Assembly (NCBI GenBank): GCA_965198485.1
Contig: CBDAPQ010000005.1
Location: 1,240,001 to 1,304,000, forward strand
Source: RH-AL1 sp965198485
GTDB taxonomy: Bacteria; Pseudomonadota; Alphaproteobacteria; Rhizobiales; Beijerinckiaceae
DNA length: 64,000 nt
Direction: 5' to 3'
Shown: positions 44,935 to 52,560 of the stretch, piece by piece
How the letters are laid out: each line of letters starts with the position of its first letter
Position numbering within the stretch: the first letter of the stretch is position 1
Made by a program: the position numbers and the translations under genes
The notes under the pieces: generated by a model
What the model was told of the DNA's origin: nothing
Databases searched by the model: none
Seen by the model: only the letters and a program-made list of their open reading frames with translations

Positions 44935-46323
44935 ATGACGATGAGCGACGGAAACTGGAGAGCGCCCGACGGGATGATGATGCCGGCCTGCCTGCATCCC
45001 GACGTGCTGGCCCTGACGGCGCCGCGCAGGCCGACGCCGGACGGCGTGGCCCGGCGCTTCGCCCAGGAGCAGGCGGGCAAGCTGCGCTACTGCCACGAGG
45101 CCGGGGCCTGGTTCGCGTGGGAGGGCACGGTCTGGCGGCGCGATCGCACCGACCTCGTGCTGCAGCGCGTGCGCGAGGTCGCCCGCGAGATGTCCACCAA
45201 TCCCGCCGGCGAGGTCTTCCGGGCGGCGGGACAGAAAGGCTTCGTCGCCGACGTCGAGACCCTCGCCCGCAGCGATCCCGACCTCGCGGTCGGCGCCGAG
45301 GCCTGGCCGGACGACCCGTTCCGCCTCGGCACGCCGGAGGGACCGGTCGACCTCAGGAGCGGCGCCAGGATCGAGGCCGACCCGATCCAGGGCCTGCGCC
45401 GGAGCACGGCGGTCTCGCCCTCCCGCCACCCCGAATGCCCGACCTGGCGACGCTTCCTCGACGAGGTCTGCGGCCGGGACGGCGTCACCGCCGCGTTCCT
45501 GCGCGGCTTCCTCGGCTACGCGCTGACCGGCTCGGTCGCCGAGCAGGCCATGCTGTTCCTCTGCGGGCCGGGCGGCACCGGCAAGTCGGTGCTCGTCAAC
45601 ACGCTGCTCCACGTCATGGGCGATTACGCCCGCGCCGCGCCGGTCGACCTTCTCGCCGTCGGCGCCCGCGGATGCGGCGCCGACCTCGCCGCCTTTCGCG
45701 GCGACAGGCTGCTCGTGGTCGCCGAGGGCGACGACGGCCGGCGCTGGGACGAGCGTCGCCTCCGGCTGCTGACCGGTGGCGATCCCGTCGCCACCGGCAG
45801 CGGCGGCAGCTTCCGTCCCAGCGTCAAGCTGATCGTGACGGGCCGCCGGCCGCCGCGCCTCGCCATCGTCGACCCGGCGGTGCGGCGGCGCTTCTGCATC
45901 GTGCCGTTCCGCCACCTGCCGCTACAGCCCGATCGCGATCTCGAGACGAGGCTGCGGGAGGAGGCGCCGGCGATCCTGCGCTGGTTGATCGAAGCCGCAC
46001 GCGACTGGACCCGATGCGACCTCGGCCTCGGTGGCTGCCCGGCGGTGGAGGCGGCGACGACGGCCTGCTTCGCCGCGCAGGACCCGCTCGGGCGTTTCCT
46101 CGCCGAATGCTGCGACGGCTCGCCCGACGACTGGACCAAGAGCGCCGCGTCCGGCGCGCTCTTCGCGGCCTGGACCGCCTGGGCCGACGAGACCGGCGAG
46201 GAGCGCGGCACGCAGCGCGCCTTCGCCGAGGCGCTCGCTGCCCGCGGCTACCCGCGCGACCGCAGCGAGGGTGTGCGCTTCTACCGCGGCCTGGCGCTCA
46301 AGGCGGACGAGGGACTGGCATGA
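44935..46323 (+). CDS. P4/D5-type phage or plasmid primase-helicase domain protein
   Basis: A 462-residue superfamily 3-like helicase. The N-terminal D5_N region (about 35-165) has FAQEQAGKLRYCHEAGAWFAWEGTVWRRD. The ATPase has Walker A GPGGTGKSV (211-219), an acidic Walker B-like strand LLVVAEGDD, LLTGGDPVATG and AVRRRFCIVPF. The sensor 1 block, usually GNHKP, is TGRRPP here, so activity may be altered. The N-terminal primase part of full-length phage proteins is missing. Such genes normally sit in prophages, satellites or integrative elements, yet no integrase, capsid or terminase gene lies nearby. Codon composition is very GC-rich, like the host. Confidence 0.85.
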   Translation: MTMSDGNWRAPDGMMMPACLHPDVLALTAPRRPTPDGVARRFAQEQAGKLRYCHEAGAWFAWEGTVWRRDRTDLVLQRVREVAREMSTNPAGEVFRAAGQKGFVADVETLARSDPDLAVGAEAWPDDPFRLGTPEGPVDLRSGARIEADPIQGLRRSTAVSPSRHPECPTWRRFLDEVCGRDGVTAAFLRGFLGYALTGSVAEQAMLFLCGPGGTGKSVLVNTLLHVMGDYARAAPVDLLAVGARGCGADLAAFRGDRLLVVAEGDDGRRWDERRLRLLTGGDPVATGSGGSFRPSVKLIVTGRRPPRLAIVDPAVRRRFCIVPFRHLPLQPDRDLETRLREEAPAILRWLIEAARDWTRCDLGLGGCPAVEAATTACFAAQDPLGRFLAECCDGSPDDWTKSAASGALFAAWTAWADETGEERGTQRAFAEALAARGYPRDRSEGVRFYRGLALKADEGLA

Positions 46324-46440
46324 CGCCTGACGCAGGCTGACGCAGCCGATGCATGAACCATCGCAGAGGACGTCGAGGTCCGGGTGGCGCCAACACTCTG
46401 ACCGGCGCTCGCGATAAGGTTTCGCGACCGATGCTCGCCG

Positions 46441-47262
46441 CTAGATCTTGAAGTAGCGCTTCAGGAGTCTTTCCAGGATCAAGCCCAAGGCAAGCGCCCC
46501 GGCGCCGCACGACAGGACGTATGTCTTGCTCAGGAGATGCGCCGGGAAGTCGGCGTAGTAGCCTTTCCTGATCCACTCCACGCAGTGCATCAGGGGGTTC
46601 CATGATATCAGGTAGCCGAGTTCGGCCGGCATGGCTTCGGGATTGATGACCATGCCCGAGGTGAACCAGAAGACGATGATGATCCCGACATAGCCGATGA
46701 CCCACAAGGGGAAGATCATCGCGATGACGGAATTCAGCACACCGAAGCCGATCCCGAGCAGGACGGCCGACAACAGACCGCAGATGACGTCGGTCAGATT
46801 GATGGGAGTCACGTCGACCTGGAACAGGACGTTGGTGGCGACGAGACCGACTGTGATGATGAAGATGCTGACGTGCTCGAGCGCGAGGCGCGCCATCATC
46901 ATGTCGAGCGGCTTGATCACGGGGTAGGCCATGAAGCTGCGGTTCTGCGTCATCCCCATCATGGTGAAGCGCGACATGTAGTTCCAGGCGATGAATGGCA
47001 GGACGCAGGTCGAGGCATAGAGCAGGGCGCTGCTGCCGTAGGGGATCGGGCGCTTGCCGATGAGAAACGCAGTGATGACGATGGCGATGTGCGCTGCAGG
47101 CCAGAGAATCGTCAGGACATAGCCGAGACCGTTCCCGAAATATCGGCTCTTGATGTCATGAAGCATCAAGGCCCAGAGGACATCTCTCTGCGTGGCGAGG
47201 CTTTTTCCCAAAGCGGTGCGCGGACCGTTGTTCCTGGGTCTCGGGAGCGAGAAGTCGGACAT
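46441..47262 (-). CDS. ABC-2 polysaccharide export permease (KpsM-like), orphan
   Basis: A 273-residue inner-membrane permease with six hydrophobic helices. The sequence ALMLHDIKSRYFGNGLGYVLTILWPAAHIAIVI, then LPFIAWNYMSRFTMMGMTQNRSFMAYPVIKPLDMMMARLALEH and ISWNPLMHCVEWIRKGYYADF, matches capsule/O-antigen exporters of the KpsM/Wzm type. The ATPase partner (KpsT/Wzt) and polysaccharide genes are absent from the window. It is divergent from tolQ with 303 bases between. Confidence 0.88.
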   Translation of the reverse strand: MSDFSLPRPRNNGPRTALGKSLATQRDVLWALMLHDIKSRYFGNGLGYVLTILWPAAHIAIVITAFLIGKRPIPYGSSALLYASTCVLPFIAWNYMSRFTMMGMTQNRSFMAYPVIKPLDMMMARLALEHVSIFIITVGLVATNVLFQVDVTPINLTDVICGLLSAVLLGIGFGVLNSVIAMIFPLWVIGYVGIIIVFWFTSGMVINPEAMPAELGYLISWNPLMHCVEWIRKGYYADFPAHLLSKTYVLSCGAGALALGLILERLLKRYFKI

Positions 47263-47565
47263 GATGCCTCGTGTGCCCCGAACGACGGAGCCGCCGTTTG
47301 CCGGTGACCTCCGTTACTAGCGAAGTCGTGTGGCGAAAACGAGCGGCACGTGCGCTCGCGGTCTGCGGCGAGGCCGCCTTGGCCGTAACCGCTCCTTAAC
47401 CCTGATCGGCGCTTAACTCCCCGACGCGAAAGCCACGGGTCGCGCAGGTCTCGCCGCCGCCCGGCGAAAGCCTACAAAACGGCGGATTCGCCAGCAAGGA
47501 CGAAGCGGCGACGCGAGGCTTGGCTGGCCTGTGCCAAGCCTGGCCTCAACCGAAGGACGAGTGCG
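47263..47565. other. Divergent intergenic region between kpsM-like gene and tolQ
   Basis: This 303-base stretch should contain both promoters. I see no reading frame worth calling. A slightly AT-rich piece lies at 47390-47412 (CTCCTTAACCCTGATCGGCGC), but no clear -35/-10 pair. Confidence 0.35.
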
Positions 47566-48309
47566 ATGGATCCCTCCCAAGTAGTCAACGCCGCTGCCGC
47601 CGCACAACCGGTGGCCGAAGTCACGGTGCTCGGCATGTTCCTGCAGGCCTCGCTGCTCGTGAAGATCGTGATGCTGGCGTTGCTCGGTGCTTCCATCTGG
47701 TCGTGGGCGATCATCGTCAACAAGTCGATCATGTACGCCCGCTTCCAGCGTGCCATGGACAAGTTCGAGACCGTGTTCTGGTCGGGCACGTCGCTGGAGG
47801 AGCTCTATTCGACGCTGTCGGCGCGGCCGGCACAGGGCATGGCCAGCCTGTTCGTCGCCGCCATGCGCGAGTGGAAGCGCTCGGTGCAGAACGTCGGCTC
47901 CTCGTTCATGGGCCTGCAGGCGCGCATCGACAAGGTGCTCGACGTGTCCATCGCCCGCGAGGTCGAGCGGCTCGAGGCCAACCTCCTGTTCCTCGCCACC
48001 GTGGCCTCCGCCGGGCCGTTCGTCGGCCTGTTCGGCACGGTGTGGGGCATCATGACCGCCTTTCGTGGGATCGCGGCCAGCAAGAACACCTCGCTCGCGG
48101 TCGTGGCGCCCGGCATCGCCGAGGCGCTGCTCGCCACCGCGCTCGGCCTCTTCGCCGCCATACCCGCGCTCGTCGCCTACAACAAGCTTCAGGGCGAAGT
48201 GGCCAAGAAGCAGGCGCGCATGGAAGGCTTCGCCGACGAGTTCTCGTCGATCCTGTCGCGCCAGATCGACCAGCATTCGTCCACCCAGCGCGACCGCGCC
48301 GCGGCCTGA
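47566..48309 (+). CDS. tolQ: Tol-Pal system proton channel subunit TolQ
   Basis: A 247-residue inner-membrane protein of the MotA/TolQ/ExbB family; with TolR it uses the proton gradient to energise TolA during outer-membrane constriction. Helix 1 is at about 23-50 (FLQASLLVKIVMLALLGASIWSWAIIV). Helices 2 and 3 (LLFLATVASAGPFVGLFGTVWGIM and IAEALLATALGLFAAIPALVAYN) carry the conserved Thr and Pro residues of the channel. It starts the tolQRAB operon; ybgC, usually upstream, is absent. Confidence 0.97.
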   Translation: MDPSQVVNAAAAAQPVAEVTVLGMFLQASLLVKIVMLALLGASIWSWAIIVNKSIMYARFQRAMDKFETVFWSGTSLEELYSTLSARPAQGMASLFVAAMREWKRSVQNVGSSFMGLQARIDKVLDVSIAREVERLEANLLFLATVASAGPFVGLFGTVWGIMTAFRGIAASKNTSLAVVAPGIAEALLATALGLFAAIPALVAYNKLQGEVAKKQARMEGFADEFSSILSRQIDQHSSTQRDRAAA

Positions 48310-48321
48310 GGGAACACGATC

Positions 48322-48768
48322 ATGGCAGGCGGACTCGCGGCAGGAGGCGGAGGAGGTCGGCGCAGGGGCCGCGGGCAGCCGCGCTACCGCGCGATGGCCG
48401 ACATCAACATGACGCCGTTCATCGACGTCATGCTGGTGCTGCTCATCATCTTCATGGTGGCGGCGCCGCTGCTCGCCACCGGCGTGCCGATCGACCTGCC
48501 GCAGACCAAGGCGGCGGCGCTCAATATCGACCAGAAGCCGCTTTCGGTTTCGATCGACACCAAGGGCGAGATCACGATCAACGACCAGCCGGTCCCCGAG
48601 GACCAGCTCGGTGCCAAGCTCAAGGAGCTCGCCAAGGGCGCCGACGACCGCGTCTACGTGCGCGGCTCGCACGACGTGCAGTACGGCCGCATCGCCGAGG
48701 TGATGGCGATCATCACGTCGTCGGGCTTCAAGCGCGTCGCGCTCGTCACCGATCCGTCGAAGTCGTGA
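48322..48768 (+). CDS. tolR: Tol-Pal system protein TolR
   Basis: A 148-residue protein with one membrane helix. NMTPFIDVMLVLLIIFMVAAP holds the proton-carrying D35. The periplasmic domain contains VPIDLPQTKAAAL and VYVRGSHDVQYGRIAEVMAII. The first 20 residues are an unusual Gly/Arg-rich extension. It lies 12 bases after tolQ and 21 bases before tolA. Confidence 0.96.
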   Translation: MAGGLAAGGGGGRRRGRGQPRYRAMADINMTPFIDVMLVLLIIFMVAAPLLATGVPIDLPQTKAAALNIDQKPLSVSIDTKGEITINDQPVPEDQLGAKLKELAKGADDRVYVRGSHDVQYGRIAEVMAIITSSGFKRVALVTDPSKS

Positions 48769-48789
48769 TCACGTGAGGACCTGAGGCTC

Positions 48790-50199
48790 GTGAGCGGAGG
48801 GGCAATGGATCGGCGCGAGCCTCCGACGGCGGGCTTCTACGTCTCGGGCGGCGCCCACGCGCTCGTCTTCGCGGGTCTCGTCTGGGGGTTCTGGTCGCCG
48901 CCGAAGCTCGAGCCGCCGATCGAGACCGTGCCTGTCGAGATGATCACGACGAGCGACCTCAACGAGATCATGAACGGCGAGAAGAACGCCAAGCAGATGC
49001 CGGTGTCGCAGCGCCGCGTTGACAAGGTGGCCGAGCTCGAGGACCACAAGGACGCGCCGCCGACTCCGAACGCCGCCAAGGACACGCCGCCCGAGCCGAC
49101 GCCCGACAAGCTCGTCGTCGATCCCGGCCAGGCCGAGCCCAAGCCGCTCGAGCCGCCCCCGCCGGCACCTGTCGCCGCCGTGCCGCCGCCGCCCGCCGCA
49201 TCGGCCCCGCCGCCACCGCCGGCCCCGGTGCCGCCCGAGCGTCCCGTCGAGAAGGTCGAGACCCCACCGCCGACGCCGCCTGTTCCCCCGGAGCGTCCGC
49301 TGGAGAAGGCCGAGGCGCCGCCGCCCGAGGACAAGCCGCCGCCGCTCGACGCCGAGCCGGTGATGCCGCCGCCTCGTCCGAAAGTCGAGCCGCCGAAGGA
49401 GCCGGTCAAGCACGCCGAGGTGAAGCCGAAGAAGGAAGCCAAGAGGCCGGTGCCCAAGCCGCCGTCGCGGCCGGTCAAGCTCGCCAAGCTGGAGCTGACC
49501 CCGCCACCGGCGCCGCTGCCGCAGCCCAAGCCCGAGCCCAAGCTGCTCGATCGCGTCTCAAGCCTGCTGGACCGGATGAAGCCGGACAAGCCGCTCGACA
49601 AGGTCGCCTCTCTGCTCGATCATCTCCGGCCCGACCCGCCCAAGCCGGAGCCGCGTCCGGTCGCCCGCATCGAGCCGCCGAAGCCCGAGCCGCCGAAAGC
49701 GGTGCCGGTGGAACGCCCGCGCTCCGGCAACGAGGTCAAGGAGGCCAAGCCGCGCGACGATTTCAGCCCGGACAAGATCGCCGCGATGCTGAGCCACGAG
49801 GCGCCGCAGCGAAAGGCCTCAACCGGCCGCTCGCTGGCGCAGGTCGCCTCGCTGGGCTCGCCGACGGCGCATGCCGAGCACATGTCGCCGTCCGTGGCCG
49901 CGCAGCTCGACGGCTGGCTGATCGATCATTACCGCGGCTGCTGGAGCTACTTCGGTCTCGGCGGCACGCAGGACTACGTGCCGACCGTGCGCATTCACAT
50001 GGCGCAGGACGGTTCGCTGATCGGTGAACCCTCGATCATCAACCCGCCGCATGACCCCAACCTGAAGAGCCTCGCCGACAGCGCGCTGCGTGCCGTGAAC
50101 AAGTGCAACCCGCTGCCGATCCCCGAACGCTTCCGGCCGTACTACGACCAGGGCTATCGCCAGCGCGTCGTGCGCTTCGATCCCAAGGAGATGTCGTGA
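48790..50199 (+). CDS. tolA: Tol-Pal system protein TolA (proline-rich linker)
   Basis: A 469-residue protein bridging the inner membrane to TolB and Pal. It has a membrane helix at about 17-35 (GGAHALVFAGLVWGFW), then a linker of about 320 residues dominated by proline (PPPPAPVPPERP repeats) and Lys/Pro (KPEPRPVARIEPPKPEPPKA), and a C-terminal TolA/TonB-like domain (about 375-469, with WSYFGLGG and VNKCNPLPIPERF). E. coli TolA has an Ala/Lys/Glu helical linker instead, so this is a proline-type spacer. The start is GTG at 48790 or ATG at 48805 behind GGAGGGG. Confidence 0.9.
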   Translation: MSGGAMDRREPPTAGFYVSGGAHALVFAGLVWGFWSPPKLEPPIETVPVEMITTSDLNEIMNGEKNAKQMPVSQRRVDKVAELEDHKDAPPTPNAAKDTPPEPTPDKLVVDPGQAEPKPLEPPPPAPVAAVPPPPAASAPPPPPAPVPPERPVEKVETPPPTPPVPPERPLEKAEAPPPEDKPPPLDAEPVMPPPRPKVEPPKEPVKHAEVKPKKEAKRPVPKPPSRPVKLAKLELTPPPAPLPQPKPEPKLLDRVSSLLDRMKPDKPLDKVASLLDHLRPDPPKPEPRPVARIEPPKPEPPKAVPVERPRSGNEVKEAKPRDDFSPDKIAAMLSHEAPQRKASTGRSLAQVASLGSPTAHAEHMSPSVAAQLDGWLIDHYRGCWSYFGLGGTQDYVPTVRIHMAQDGSLIGEPSIINPPHDPNLKSLADSALRAVNKCNPLPIPERFRPYYDQGYRQRVVRFDPKEMS

Positions 50200-50209
50200 T
50201 GGCTGGACC

Positions 50210-50236
50210 ATCCTCCTCCGCGAAGCGGACGAGGAT
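50210..50236. repeat. REP-like palindrome between tolA and tolB
   Basis: ATCCTCCTCCGC-GAA-GCGGACGAGGAT (50210-50236) is an imperfect inverted repeat of the same core as the elements at 31912 and 36182. Confidence 0.65.
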
Positions 50237-50261
50237 ATGCCAACCATCAGGATCAGACTCC

Positions 50262-51569
50262 ATGCCCCCACGCTTCGACCGACGCATGCTCCTCGCCGGT
50301 CTCGCCGCGGCGCCGGTGCTGGCGACGCCGCTCGGGCGTACCTTCGCGCAGGACCGGGCGCTCGACGTGCGCGGCGGCGGCTCGTTCCGGCCGATCCCGG
50401 TGGCGGTCACCCGCTTCGTCGGCGAGGGCGGCGACAAGGTCTCGAGCGTGCTGGGCAACGATTTCAAGCACGCCGTCTTCCTCACGCCCGTCGGCGGCAC
50501 GCCCGACATCGGCAACCCCGACGTCGCGCCGGCGATGGACCAGTTCAAGAACCTCGGCGCGCAGTTCGTCGTGACCGGTCGCGTCGAGCGCGGCGGCGAC
50601 GGGCTGCAGACGCAGTTCCGGATGTGGGACATCGACAGCGGACGGCAGGTCGCCGGCGAGCAGTACTCGACCGACGGCGGCAACCTGCGCCGCGTCGCCC
50701 ACCTCGTCGCCGACGCGGTGTTCACGCAGGCCACCGGCGAGAAGGGCTTCTTCGACACACGCATCGTCTTCATCGACGAGAGCGGGCCGGCGACGCGGCG
50801 GCGCAAGCGCCTCGCCATCATGGACCAGGACGGCGCCGGCGTGCGCTACCTCACCAGCGGCGGCGACCTCGTGGTGACGCCCCGCTTCTCACCCAGCGAA
50901 CAGGAGATCACCTACATGGCCTTCGGCGGCGAGGAGCCGAAGGTCATGCTGATGAACATCGAGACCGGGCAGCGCGAGGCGGTCGGCAGCTTTCCCGGCA
51001 TGACCTTCGCCCCGCGCTTCGGGCCGCAGGGCCGCAAGATCGTGATGTCGATGTCGGAGAACGGCGCCTCCAACCTCTACGCCATGAACATCGGCTCGAA
51101 GGAGACGACGCGGCTCACCGACGACCAGGCCATCGATACCTCGCCGTCCTATTCGCCCGACGGCGCGCAGATCTGCTTCGAGTCGGACCGCGGCGGCACC
51201 CAGCAGGTCTACGTGATGGGAGCGAGCGGCGGCTCCGCCCACCGCATCTCGTTCGGCGAGGGGCGCTACTCGACGCCGGTGTGGAGCCCCAAGGGCGACT
51301 TCATCGCCTTCACCAAGCAGACCAAGGGCGGCTTCGCCATCGGCGTGATGAAGCCCGACGGCTCGGGCGAGCGCCTGCTGACCGAGGGCTTCCACAACGA
51401 GGGCCCGACCTGGGCTCCCAACGGCCTCTTCCTCATGTTCTTCCGCGACCCCGGCGGCGGCGGCGGCTCCAAGATCTTCATGACCGACGTGTTCGGCCGC
51501 CAGGAGTTCGGCGTGCCCACTCCGGCCTACGCCAGCGATCCCGCGTGGAGCCCGCTGCTCGGGACGTAG
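50262..51569 (+). CDS. tolB: Tol-Pal system protein TolB
   Basis: A 435-residue periplasmic beta-propeller that binds Pal and TolA. The signal peptide has a twin-arginine-like start (FDRRMLLAGLAAAPVL), a feature of alphaproteobacterial TolB, cleaved near TFAQ. The amino-terminal domain has ITRF-like VTRFVGEGG and DFKHAVFLTP; the propeller has repeats of the SPDGxxIxF type (FSPSEQEITYMAF, YSPDGAQICFES, WSPKGDFIAFT). I chose the ATG at 50262; the frame is open further upstream into tolA. Pal and CpoB (ybgF), which normally follow, are missing. Confidence 0.96.
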   Translation: MPPRFDRRMLLAGLAAAPVLATPLGRTFAQDRALDVRGGGSFRPIPVAVTRFVGEGGDKVSSVLGNDFKHAVFLTPVGGTPDIGNPDVAPAMDQFKNLGAQFVVTGRVERGGDGLQTQFRMWDIDSGRQVAGEQYSTDGGNLRRVAHLVADAVFTQATGEKGFFDTRIVFIDESGPATRRRKRLAIMDQDGAGVRYLTSGGDLVVTPRFSPSEQEITYMAFGGEEPKVMLMNIETGQREAVGSFPGMTFAPRFGPQGRKIVMSMSENGASNLYAMNIGSKETTRLTDDQAIDTSPSYSPDGAQICFESDRGGTQQVYVMGASGGSAHRISFGEGRYSTPVWSPKGDFIAFTKQTKGGFAIGVMKPDGSGERLLTEGFHNEGPTWAPNGLFLMFFRDPGGGGGSKIFMTDVFGRQEFGVPTPAYASDPAWSPLLGT

Positions 51570-51748
51570 GCGTGACGGCGTGTTGGAGCAGCGAACGACG
51601 AACTTCCGTCGCTCAGGACCGTGCTGCTCGAGATCAAGGCGTCCCGCCGGCATGGGGCAGCGAAACCTACTAAGGAAGCGTGACCGGCCTGGACGAAGCG
51701 TTTTGCTTCTTATCGGTGCGATGACAAGCGGGGTGGCAAGGCTGAAGT

Positions 51749-51965
51749 TTTCGGTGGTGTAGCCAAGAATTGGATCGGCGGGGTCAAGCTCCGATCCTTT
51801 TTGCTCGACAGCGTCACCGCAGAGGGCGCAGACGCCATTCTGCGGTTTCCACTTTGCAGCCTTCAGTTTGGTTCGTTCGGCGCGCATTCCGCGCTCCCAA
51901 TTCATGAGCCTGATGAATAACCCGACGTCGTAGAGCAAATTGGAGCGGGCGGTCTTTAAGCGTCG
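51749..51965 (-). pseudogene. HNH-endonuclease-like remnant
   Basis: A minus-strand piece reads LLYDVGLFIRLMNWERGMRAERTKLKAAKW, then GVCALCGDAVEQKGSELDPADPILGYTTENFSL. CxxC followed by the ELD and GYTxEN blocks is typical of small HNH endonucleases. After ENFSL the usual zinc and His/Cys end is lost, and the start is not obvious. It appears to be a broken fragment. It lies between tolB and a HepT-like fragment. Confidence 0.5.
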
Positions 51966-51970
51966 CAGAG

Positions 51971-52102
51971 ATGATGGCTCTCGAGCGTACCATCGATATC
52001 GTCTCGGACGCCAATCGGTACATACCGAAGCCAATGAAGGGTAACTATAATCTTGACAAAGCGGCACAAAATCGTGGATTCGCATGGACACATCGGCGCT
52101 AG
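51971..52102 (+). pseudogene. HepT-like (HEPN/DUF86) fragment
   Basis: A 43-codon frame reads ALERTIDIVSDANRYIPKPMKG. This resembles the LEIIxEASRRIPxxLK helix of HepT/DUF86 toxins. The front and the R-x4-H motif part are missing or out of frame. The match is short, so the assignment is tentative. Confidence 0.3.
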
Positions 52103-52233
52103 CGAAGACAACAGCGTCATCACGGGTTTCTTGCTCGGGAACTCCTTTATGAAGTCACCTGAGGCGACTAGAAGAAGATCGTTTGGCAGCTCTGCACATC
52201 TGCCTCATATGATGAGCAAAAGGCCTTACAGAT

Positions 52234-52494
52234 GCTACTATCTTCGCTGTTCCCGGACGACGCCACGCGCGTCTACAAGCTGCTGGAACTGCCGATCTGG
52301 ACCTGTCATCGCACCCGCGGCGTCTTCACCGAGCCCGCCGCGAGGCGGAGATCGCCGACCGCGTGAACTGGCATTTCGCGTCCGACGACATCGGCGCCTT
52401 CCCGCAGTTCGAGCGGCTCGACGACGTCACCGGCGATTACGACGCCTTCGCGGCGACGCTTCTGCGGCAAGTCTCCGTCGGCGGACGAGGTTAA
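52234..52494 (+). pseudogene. Unidentified frameshifted gene fragment
   Basis: One frame reads LLSSLFPDDATRVYKLLELP and then WTCHRTRGVFTEP; a frame one base over (shift near 52335) reads EAEIADRVNWHFASDDIGA and then FERLDDVTGDYDAFAATLLR to a TAA at 52492. Both halves look like protein and may once have been one gene. The family is not recognised. Confidence 0.35.
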
Positions 52495-52560
52495 CCCTCG
52501 CTTACGATCTTCCCGTCATATTTAGTCAAATCCGCCGGTGCGGGCCCGGAGTTCATCGCC

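Noticed and set aside
51772..51802. Hairpin GGATCGG...CCGATCC followed by TTTTT, as a terminator after tolB
   Set aside because: It coincides with the minus-strand codons for GSELDPADP of the HNH remnant, so the inverted repeat may be a by-product of coding sequence. It is also 200 bases from the tolB stop.
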